A stretch of 64,000 bases of DNA from Tetmemena sp. SeJ-2015 (Eukaryota; Ciliophora; Spirotrichea; Sporadotrichida; Oxytrichidae). A model generated the notes under the pieces. That model was not told the DNA's origin and ran no database searches. It saw only the letters and a program-made list of their open reading frames with translations. The stretch lies in contig JAJKFJ010022914.1 of assembly GCA_027382625.1 (NCBI GenBank), positions 1 to 64,000 on the forward strand, read 5' to 3'. Position 1 is the stretch's first letter. Each line of letters begins with the position of its first letter. The position numbers and the translations under genes were made by a program. Of the stretch, positions 55,901-64,000 are shown in pieces.

Positions 55901-57328
55901 TTTCTAAGAATAACACGAAAAATTGTTTCTTTAATAAAATTTGCTTCCTTTTATAGTCAAATTTAGTAGTTCTTATTGCTAAAATTTTTATGGTAAATCC
56001 AAAACTTTCATTTCTTAAATTAATTTTTAAAAGATTTTAATCATTAAATAATTATTTCTTCTGTATACCTTTGGCTATTTGCTTTATCAAAATTAATTAG
56101 ACAAAATCCTTGAGATTATGATTAAATTAATTATTCTTGATCTTCAAAAATATGAGGAATAGTCCTAAGAATAAATCGTTAGTTCTAAGACTTTATAAGA
56201 TAAATCTTAAGCTTTGAATTCATGAGAAACTAATTAATTTAAGTTTTAAAATGATGGCGAAAGTGATTATTTAGTAATTAACTATAGCAAAATAAATCTT
56301 TATCATTCTTTATTTGGACTACTTGGGATATGTTCTAATTAGCTTTGATAAAGGGATACAAAAGAAAGAATTTTTTAATGATTTAAATTTTTACAAAAAA
56401 TATATATAAATGAAAATTTGAATTTAACAAATTTTTACACTAAGAACTTCTAATTTGGCTAAAAAAGGCATAAAATTTTATTAAATAACGATATTTTTAT
56501 TTTTCATCTTAAAATAGCCTGACTCATTCCAAATTATTTTTTAGGAGATGTCTATAAAGTGCTCCCCAAGAATATTCTCCAATAATGAAGTCCATATTCA
56601 TAATTAAAATTATAAAATTTGGATGCTTCTTTTCTCATAAATATCTTTAAATGAGTTAATTTTTTTATAATAAAAACAATTTATTACTTTAAATTGATTA
56701 ATTGAATGATTACTATAGATCTATTTACTTTGACTAGAGCCAGTCAGATCACGACTCAAAATTAGTATATATATTTTTTTTTAATTAATAATTCTTAGAA
56801 GCTTATGTTAAAAGTGATGTTAAATAAATAAAGTAAGGATGACTCTTTCGCTGCTTTAAAATATATTTAAGCTGCCAGTTAAAAAGAAAATGGACCTTAA
56901 GCTATCCATTTGTCAAATATTTATAATTTTTTAGAATTAAAATGTTATATTTAAATTCTATCCTTTCTTTATTGATGATATGCATAATTTAATTTATTTA
57001 AATTAAAGTCTAAGTAAATCCAGAATGGAAAATACCTCCCTAAATGATCCTCAATCTGTACTTAGATTCCATTCCTCACATACCATTTAAACAATTTTTA
57101 ACAAATTAAAATGAATAAGAGTAGAGTAGTTTTAGAAAGTTAATTTCGAATTATCCTTATCCAAAAATTAAGTTTTATCTCTCTCATTTTATAATACTGT
57201 TAAATTAAAATTAAAGAACTGCATAAAGAGAATTCACAAAATTGACTTAAGACATGCACTCTCTTTTTATGAATTAACTATTCTGCTTTGAAAATTTCTA
57301 AGATAAAATAACTAGTTAAAATCAATGA
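49935..57328 (+). CDS. START-like lipid-binding protein, split into distant MDSs
   Basis: The probable start at 49935 is MCKQQADQKKKQTGCYRLKR with a Cys cluster (SLCCCFYSKKKK) that could be a membrane-anchoring or acylation site. Further islands are QKVSIKLLIDESIDEDDLSQ (about 51380-51450), EQFLDGFKIFEMEYLIDKNQ (52285-52490) and IQFYGVSYGIFVDKLASQNA (52755-53010). Then come SFKFIYDWNSDAKTFPIIAG, FCLLEELTLPSFRKEDLSFI and DNWGGVSEIIIKVNPE (54148-54523). Across a 2.5-kb IES the protein continues WKIPPQMILNLYLDSIPHIP and SSFRKLISNYPYPKIKFYL, to TGA 57326-57328. The order GGV..., VNPEWKIPP..ILN follows the C-terminal part of START domains. Such domains bind lipids. Membership of the first islands is inferred from order and strand only. 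Confidence 0.55.
50115..51345. other. AT-rich DNA between islands of the START-like gene
   Basis: No coding or repeat signal recognised. Presumed IES or intergenic sequence. Confidence 0.4.
51650..52020. repeat. dispersed repeat family R1, copy 2
   Basis: Aligns in order with 12100-12545; the best-kept block is the end (AAGAAGCTGTCGATCAGTGT, then CCATTTATTATTTTAATAAA). Confidence 0.55.
54515..57016. other. IES, 2502 bp, 9-bp pointer AATCCAGAA (START-like gene)
   Basis: AATCCAGAA at 54515-54523 and 57017-57025. Joining gives IIIKVNPEWKIPPQMILN in one frame. The interior is AT-rich with no recognised gene. The same pair occurs in copy 2 at 60520 and 62881. Confidence 0.8.
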
Positions 57329-57335
57329 AACTAAG

Positions 57336-57593
57336 ATGAGTTTCTTCTTTACTCTTCTTTGTAAGGCATCTCTTCAGCGAGATATGATTTGCGCATTCTT
57401 CTACATCATCATCTTCGGAGCATTCAAAACTTTTGTCGCTTATAACGAGTACTCCCACAAAAAAGTCGCCAAATTCTTAAAATTTGATGCTGAATTGAAG
57501 GGTGTAATATTTATTCAAATTGGACACACTTCAACTGTCACTTATTTCCTCCATTTTAACAAAAATCTAATTCTAATTTTTATTAAATTTTGA
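57336..57593 (+). CDS. hypothetical 85-residue membrane peptide
   Basis: An ATG 8 bases after the START-like stop opens MSFFFTLLCKASLQRDMICA, then FFYIIIFGAFKTFVAY as a likely helix and HKKVAKFLKFDAELKGVIFI. The identical frame at 63200-63457 in copy 2 shows it was not damaged. There is no family match; it may be a real small protein or an exon of a neighbour. Confidence 0.3.
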   Translation: MSFFFTLLCKASLQRDMICAFFYIIIFGAFKTFVAYNEYSHKKVAKFLKFDAELKGVIFIQIGHTSTVTYFLHFNKNLILIFIKF

Positions 57594-57689
57594 GATATAA
57601 TACATTTAATTAAAATATGTAATCTCCTCTAACTCTTTAATGAATTTATATTAAAATAAATTCGTTGAATAAAAAATTCAAAATTAAAC

Positions 57690-57765
57690 CATGAAGCTTC
57701 AACTCCCCATCTATTATTTTAACATCACTTATTTTAATTTAGTTCTCAACTAAAATAAAAAATAA
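57690..57765. repeat. R1-like end block
   Basis: Resembles the shared end of repeat R1 (CCATCTATTATTTTAACATC against CCATTTATTATTTTAATTAA). Present again at about 63550-63625 in copy 2. Confidence 0.4.
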
Positions 57766-57886
57766 AATTTTATTATGTATGACTTAGAGAGGAAAAAAGA
57801 AAAATATAAATCATTTATTTAGCTAACAAATCAGATCAATAACACAAGTCTTTATTAAAATTTGACAGCTCAATCTCGATGAGAAT

Positions 57887-58960
57887 TCATAATATAAGCT
57901 GAACTGTCAATTTGAGTAAAAAATAAAAAATTTGTATCTTGGAAATCTTTAAAATTTAGAGGAGTTGGTTTAGAGCTAATGGCTTTGGTAAATATCCATC
58001 AAACCCTTTGTCAGCGCAGCTACCTAGTTGACTTTCAGGAATTGCAGTGTGTGCGTATATTTTGCAGTCTTGTCTCAAAGACCCCATCAAAATCCTTCTA
58101 ATTTAAGAAGTGGTCTCCACTCCATCTATAAAAATAATATTAAATGCTCTAGTCCTGACATGTTTATATCCATCCTTACAAAATTTAATTTGTATGTTTT
58201 TATCCATGAGAAAAGAAAAATAGTTAAAGAATGATCTTGTATGGGAGACAAAATGACGTGGCCACTGAATTGATCTTCTTCTTTACTTTATCAATAGCCT
58301 CTTGGCCTGAGTAAGCCACATCGCAGTTAACTCCGAAGAATTTATTCAGGAACATTTTAACAATTTCCACGTTGAAAATAGTGTCATCCACAACGAGAAT
58401 CTGCGTCTCTTATTCCTCGCAAGAAGCGAAAGGATGAATAAGTTTGGAAGAGGAATAAGTTTTATTGTTAGGTGCCACAATAGCGTTTGAATCTGTTTTG
58501 AAGTTGATGTTTTCGCACTAAATTATAAATTAATAAATGAAGAAGTTGTTTGTAATAAGCTTCTTTCTTCGAGCTGCTCTGAAGTTTTGAGTCACAAACT
58601 CGTTTGAGAAACTAAACCTATGACCTTTATCTATCTCCAAGTCCAGTAGAGATTTCTAAGTATTTCTCTAAGCAGAGCTGACAGAGGGAACGCTATCGTT
58701 CCTGATTGAGGAGTCAGTTTAGAAAATTTACTTCTTCTCTTCCTCATTAGTGCTTTTGAAGGACTAATGTCGGATTCTTTATAGCTACACTCCGAAATTT
58801 AAAATTTAAGCTCTTGGTTGCATTCATCTCGCAAAAAATTACTACTTTATATATTCATGGTTGTCATAATTTGAGCAATTTCAGCCTCATCCTTAAAAGC
58901 AAATAAATAACAATGAATTCTTGGTTCCTTGATTCCTTTCTGAATTGGATTCAATGGTAT
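57887..58960 (-). CDS. response-regulator receiver domain, probably the end of a hybrid histidine kinase
   Basis: The minus strand reads CENINFKTDSNAIVAPNNKT, then QILVVDDTIFNVEIVKMFLN, KFFGVNCDVAYSGQEAIDKV, and (across three micro-IESs) PYKIILMDINMSGLDGVETT. It continues QIRRILMGSLRQDCKIYAHT, AIPESQLGSCADKGFDGYLP and KPLALNQLL, ending at TGA 57889-57887. It has the acidic pair (VVDD), the phosphate-accepting Asp (LMDINMSG), the Thr switch residue (AHTAIPES) and the Lys of LPKP, so it should be able to take a phosphate from a histidine kinase. Upstream coding (LLDLEIDKGHRFSFSNEFVT, 58860-58530; FAFKDEAEIAQIMTTMNIQS, 58900-58850) is polar. A kinase core was not convincingly seen; NDKLQIQRGLRVINSHGFGP near 59080 might be part of it. 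It converges with the START-like gene. Confidence 0.8.
58125..58147. other. micro-IES, 23 bp, pointer TCTA (receiver gene)
   Basis: TCTA at 58125-58128 and 58148-58151. Removal restores MSGLDGVETT on the minus strand. Confidence 0.8.
58168..58201. other. micro-IES, 34 bp, pointer ATCCAT (receiver gene)
   Basis: ATCCAT at 58168-58173 and 58202-58207. Removal joins ATGGAT to ATAAACATG, giving the phospho-Asp motif LMDINMSG. Confidence 0.8.
58209..58227. other. micro-IES, 19 bp, pointer AGAA (receiver gene)
   Basis: AGAA at 58209-58212 and 58228-58231. Removal gives PYKIILMD on the minus strand. Confidence 0.75.
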
Positions 58961-59397
58961 CCATAATTCTAGAACAGCATTTGATAATATAGTTTAAGAT
59001 TAATTTAAATATGATATCCTAAAATAAAAGTGGCCCAAAGCCATGAGAATTTATAACTCTGAGTCCCCTTCAGATCTACAGTTTGTCATTGAGCTAATCA
59101 AAAATAGCTTTCATTTCTTCCTTTTTTAAATGGTAATGTAATTCACGGAAAATTCTTTAAATTATATTCTCATTTAATATCTAATTTTTTATTTATCTTA
59201 GAGTAATTAAAATTTTCATTGGATTTATCAATTTATTTATAATTTAAATCTTTGATCCAATAGATATTTTGGTGTATTAGTTTTGTAACTTACACTGAAC
59301 GCTCTGTTTAATTAAAAGTTTGCTGTAATTTAGTAATAAAGGGCTCAGCAAAGAAAGGGTCTGCTTTCTCAAAAAAGTCTTCATGATATATTTTATC
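58961..59397. other. spacer with possible kinase remnant
   Basis: A minus-strand stretch near 59130-59010 (EMKAIFDQLNDKLQIQRGLR) is open, but its link to the receiver gene is unproven. The rest is AT-rich. Confidence 0.35.
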
Positions 59398-60099
59398 TAA
59401 TTTGAAAGGACACTCTTAATTATTATTTAATTGCCGAAGGTGAAATCTTCCTTACTCAAACCTTATTTGGAAGAAAATGTAAGTATCTATATTTTAAAAA
59501 TATAAGAATAAAAATTATAATATTTATAACCATCAATTCCTAATAAGATATATATATTTATAAAGACTGATTTAAAAGATGAGGGTAAATTTGCTTTACT
59601 TATTTTCTGAAAATGAATGATTAATTAAATGAGAAATAAAGTATTTACCTAATTTCTAATACTTATAATAAGAAAAAACTAAATCAGGTAATATATAGTA
59701 TTCTAAGAGGGGGAATTTTAGATAAGAAATTTACCTGCTTCCTCTATAGCAGATAACTGAAGTTATATGTCAGATTTTATTTTTATGTTATTTTGATAAA
59801 GATAAAAAAACTTAAACAGAATTAAATTTAAAATTAGATCTTCTCTATGGTTTGTATTTATCTTTAAAATCATAGATTTATGGATAGTTAAAATTACCTA
59901 AACTATTTTTATTTTTTAATGCTTTGTAAAATTAAAAAAGTTTATTTTTTGCCATCATTAAAAATGAAAGATTTCCTTAAAAAATTTTTTTATTAGAAGA
60001 ATAAATAAATTCGTGTATAAACCTATAAAATTACAAAGTGTCTAATTTGTGAATATATAGATTTAGAAGTGATTTTAGATTACTGGTTAGATATCCAAG

Positions 60100-63000
60100 T
60101 TTGACTGCAAGAAGTTACTTTTTTGTCTTTTACTGAACTTTAGGCAGATAGTTTCAAATTCATCTATGATTGGAATTCTGATGCTAAAACGTTCCCTATA
60201 ATTGCAGGAATTAACAAATAACTACAATTATCTTTTAATGGCTATAGCAACCCTTTTTGTCTCCTAGAAGAACTTACCTTACCAAGTTTAGGAAAGAAGA
60301 CTTAAGTTTCATCCTTGTTCGTACAGGCTTTACAGAAGCTAATTTAAAATATTTTTAAAAATTGGGTCAGAAAGCATAATATTAATATATTGCAGTGTAA
60401 ATGTCTTATAGCAAGAGGATGAGGTGTAGGAATCGATGAATTTCAAGTTTAAAGAGAGAAAAGTCGGAGATGGACCATAAGATAACTGGGGAGGTGTATC
60501 TGAAATTATTATAAAAGTTAATCCAGAAGAAGATCATTCACACCATAGTTTTAAATCAAATATTATCATTAAATTTATTTTTTCAGCAAAAAGAGGAAAT
60601 TAATCAACTATTCAAATCTATTTGCAAAAATTATCTACTAAATTTTTTACAGTAAAAATACAAATTTAATCGAACTATTCTAGAAATATAAATATAAAAA
60701 AATGATTTTTAGGAGCTCAATTTTCAATATTTACCATTATTGAACTTCTTTTGTTTTAAATTTAAACTAATAAATTTCATTTAAGTTTTAATATGTTTTT
60801 TAATAATCCATTTTACAATTTGGGAGAAAATCCGATTTAATTAAGGGTAAATTATTGAATATTTCCAAATATAGGATTTTTATTTTGCCTATTTTAAATA
60901 GAGGCTCTTGTAAGAAAATAAAAACTAGCACTTTTCTTTTCCTTTTTATTTACGTATTAATTTGAATTAAGTATATCAGCTGCTAATATATAAGCTACGA
61001 AATGATATCGAAATTTAAAACCACTTCTTTCTCTGTATTAAACATCCAATCTTTAAAATAATAAAATATTATTAAGTAATTTTAAAATTTAAATATAAAT
61101 TAGATTTTACTAAAGCTAAAGACTTTGATTATTATCTTGATTACTTGAATGTCTTCTCTGTCTTATTATTGAAGATTGATGAGCATGAATTGATAAGTTA
61201 CAACCTTTTTCCTTGGAAAATTAACTTAATTATCATTGTAAAAATTTATGGTGTAAAGCATTTCTAGCTCATTCTCATCTCTAAATATTTTATTCGTCCT
61301 AAAAAGGGGATCATAATAAAGTTCCTTCTAGAGAGCAAATTAAAATATTGGTCACACTATTATAAAAAACGTTAAAAGTTAGAGTTATAATATAATAGAA
61401 TTTTCTTTTTTTATATAAATTATTTCAATAACTTAAACGAGAGTCACTATATTTATACAAATAGTCAATTTATTTTTTTAAGCTAAGAAATAATTATCAG
61501 GAGTTTTAAATAAATATATCTCTAACCCTAATTATAATCTATAGTGAAATAGCCATCTAACTACTCAAGAAATTCAATTGCAACTGTTATGAACAACAAA
61601 AATAAAATAGAGTAAGTCTTCTTTAAAGACAAATAATCGATTAAAATTTATTTTTTATATTTTATACTAAAAAAAGCATTACATCATTAAATTTTCTATC
61701 AATAAATTATTTAAAAAAATGTTTTGGTTTTTTTTAAAATGAAAAATTGGTTTTAAATTTTTTAAGGGGAAAAAATTTTTTTTCCCTCCTTTTATTTTTA
61801 AAATTATTTGGGAAGTTTTAATTCCAAAAAAAATTTTGGTAAACCCATTTTTTTAAAATAACACGAAAAATTGGTTCTTTAATAAAATTTGCTTCCTTTT
61901 ATAGTCAAATTTAGTAGTTCTTATTGCAAAATTTTTTATGGTAAATTCAAAATTTTCATTTCTTAAATTTATTTTTTTACATGTTATTCATAAAATAATT
62001 ATTTCTTTCATATCCGTTTGGCTATTTGCTTTATCAAAATTAATTCTACAAATCCCTGATTTTTCCCCAAATTTTTTTTAACCCAAAAATTATAAAATTA
62101 AAAAAAAATTTATTCAAGGGTTTTTAAAAAATTTTTTAAAATTTCGGGCTAAAAAATTTTTAAAAAAAAAATTATTTAAATTAATTTTTTTTAAAAATTT
62201 TTAAAATTAAATTTATTTGGGTATTGGGATTTTTTAATTTTTTGAAAAAACCCAAAGAAAAATTATTTAATGATTAACATTTTTACAAAAAAATATATAT
62301 AAATGAAAATTTTGAATTTAACAAATTTTTGCACAAAGAACTTCTAATTTGGCTAAAAAGGCATAAAATTTTATAAAATAAACAATTATTTTCTGCTACA
62401 TCGAAAAATAAGCCTGACTCAGTCCAAATTAATTTTAGGAGGTCTTTTTAAAGTGCACCCCAAGTTTTCCCCTTGGTTTCCCAATTAGTTTTAAAAAATT
62501 TTTTGGCCCCTTTTTTTCTTAATAAAAGATTTTTAACAAAATTTATTATTTTAAAAATTGATTAATTGAATGATTACTATAGATCTATTTACTTTGACTA
62601 GAGCCAGTCAGATCACGACTCAAAATTAGTATATATATTTTTTTTTAATTAATAATTCTTAGAAGCTTATGTTAAAAGTGATGTTAAATAAATAAAGTAA
62701 GGATGACTCTTTCGCTGCTTTAAAATATATTTAAGCTGCCAGTTAAAAAGAAAATGGACCTTAAGCTATCCATTTGTCAAATATTTATAATTTTTTAGAA
62801 TTAAAATGTTATATTTAAATTCTATCCTTTCTTTATTGATGATATGCATAATTTAATTTATTTAAATTAAAGTCTAAGTAAATCCAGAATGGAAAATACC
62901 TCCCTAAATGATCCTCAATCTGTACTTAGATTCCATTCCTCACATACCATTTAAACAATTTTTAACAAATTAAAATGAATAAGAGTAGAGTAGTTTTAGA

Positions 63001-63192
63001 AAGTTAATTTCGAATTATCCTTATCCAAAAATTAAGTTTTATCTCTCTCATTTTATAATACTGTTAAATTAAAATTAAAGAACTGCATAAAGAGAATTCA
63101 CAAAATTGACTTAAGACATGCACTCTCTTTTTATGAATTAACTATTCTGCTTTGAAAATTTCTAAGATAAAATAACTAGTTAAAATCAATGA
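60100..63192 (+). pseudogene. second copy of the START-like gene 3' segments, frame-broken
   Basis: 60135-60528 and 62881-63192 repeat the START-like MDSs of copy 1. One T is missing near 60285 (ACCAAGTTTAGGAAAG against ACCAAGTTTTAGGAAAG), and extra bases near 60345 also alter the frame. The AATCCAGAA pointers are kept at 60520 and 62881 with a 2361-bp insert. It is either a decayed duplicate or a poorly polished copy of the same locus. Confidence 0.6.
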
Positions 63193-63750
63193 AACTAAGA
63201 TGAGTTTCTTCTTTACTCTTCTTTGTAAGGCATCTCTTCAGCGAGATATGATTTGCGCATTCTTCTACATCATCATCTTCGGAGCATTCAAAACTTTTGT
63301 CGCTTATAACGAGTACTCCCACAAAAAAGTCGCCAAATTCTTAAAATTTGATGCTGAATTGAAGGGTGTAATATTTATTCAAATTGGACACACTTCAACT
63401 GTCACTTATTTCCTCCATTTTAACAAAAATCTAATTCTAATTTTTATTAAATTTTGAGATATAATACATTTAATTAAAATATGTAATCTCCTCTAACTCT
63501 TTAATGAATTTATATTAAAATAAATTCGTTGAATAAAAAATTCAAAATTAAACCATGAAGCTTCAACTCCCCATCTATTATTTTAACATCACTTATTTTA
63601 ATTTAGTTCTCAACTAAAATAAAAAATAAAATTTTATTATGTATGACTTAGAGAGGAAAAAAGAAAAATATAAATCATTTATTTAGCTAACAAATCAGAT
63701 CAATAACACAAGTCTTTATTAAAATTTGACAGCTCAATCTCGATGAGAAT

Positions 63751-64000
63751 TCATAATATAAGCTGAACTGTCAATTTGAGTTTTTAAAAAATAAAAAAAT
63801 TTTTATCTTGGAAATCTTTAAAATTTAGAGGAGTTGGTTTAGAGCTAATGGCTTTGGTAAATATCCATCAAACCCTTTGTCAGCGCAGCTACCTAGTTGA
63901 CTTTCAGGAATTGCAGTGTGTGCGTATATTTTGCAGTCTTGTCTCAAAGACCCCATCAAAATCCTTCTAATTTAAGAAGTGGTCTCCACTCCATCTATAA
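63751..64000 (-). CDS. second copy of the receiver-domain C-terminus (cut by window end)
   Basis: Minus-strand TGA at 63753-63751. The frame contains KIYAHTAIPESQLGSCADKG and FDGYLPKPLALN, as in copy 1. The rest lies beyond base 64000. Confidence 0.7.

Larger units (their letters stand above)
53390..58131. repeat. large direct duplication, copy 1
   Basis: About 4.7 kb from CTGAATTTGAAAGGCCACTG is repeated from 59398 in the same orientation, with long stretches over 95% identical. It holds the 3' part of the START-like gene and the C-terminal half of the receiver gene. Copy 1 keeps open frames. Confidence 0.85.
59398..64000. repeat. large direct duplication, copy 2 (runs off the window, partly damaged)
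   Basis: Repeats 53390-58131. 61725-62540 is degraded into homopolymer-rich sequence of the kind seen at 28.4-30.7 kb, while flanks are near identical. Small indels break frames that are open in copy 1. Confidence 0.85.

Noticed and set aside
1..64000. CRISPR arrays, bacterial promoters, ribosome binding sites, operons
   Set aside because: The code, introns/IESs and gene families are those of a ciliate nucleus; no such structures were seen. No complete tRNA or 5S gene was recognised by eye either, although a tRNA search program could still find one.

Overview
The window looks like germline (micronuclear) DNA of a hypotrich-type ciliate. Reading frames only stay open if TAA and TAG are read as glutamine with TGA as the only stop. 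The DNA is very AT-rich. Protein-coding islands are cut into pieces that lie on both strands, separated by AT-rich inserts. Many inserts are bounded by short direct repeats (pointers), and removing the insert plus one repeat copy restores an open, family-conserved protein frame. These are the marks of macronucleus-destined segments (MDSs) and internal eliminated sequences (IESs) before genome rearrangement. The exact species cannot be told from the sequence alone; Oxytricha, Stylonychia or Tetmemena relatives are the obvious candidates.

Layout. 1-28.4 kb holds a tandem array of scrambled ABCA-type lipid transporter genes. A left-edge N-terminal fragment (unit 0) is followed by gene 1, with its 3' half on + (1.4-9.0 kb) and its 5' half on - (20.65 down to 10.08 kb). 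Gene 2 has the same inverted design, with its 3' half on + (22.4-24.4 kb) and 5' half on - (28.4 down to 24.43 kb). Gene 1 is interrupted by a 4.8-kb transposon (3056-7815) with about 200-bp inverted repeats. It carries a DDE transposase, a second small protein and an MT-A70 adenine-methyltransferase-like gene, and has a foldback element nested in its right end. Other gene-1 inserts hold a ubiquitin-like fragment, a palindrome enclosing a piece of LSU rRNA, and copies of dispersed repeats. 28.4-30.7 kb is unreadable homopolymer-run sequence, most likely failed consensus. A third, diverged ABCA gene (gene 3) lies on - at 30.7-34.25 kb.

34.3-47.7 kb is the most ordinary region. It has a PH plus leucine-rich-repeat protein (+), a multi-pass membrane protein (-), a thiol dioxygenase of the ADO/plant cysteine oxidase family (-), a large Gln-rich protein (+), a zinc-finger protein with a RING-like Cys pattern (+) and an unknown acidic protein (+). 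Several small frame breaks here may be introns, micro-IESs or base errors.

48-64 kb is AT-rich with sparse coding islands: an unknown N-terminal exon, a START-like lipid-binding protein split into distant MDSs (one joined across 2.5 kb by a 9-bp pointer), and a convergent response-regulator receiver domain broken by three micro-IESs. A segment of about 4.7 kb carrying the 3' parts of both genes is repeated in direct orientation (53.4 and 59.4 kb); the second copy is damaged. All gene models are read by eye; exon, intron and IES edges are approximate unless a pointer is given.
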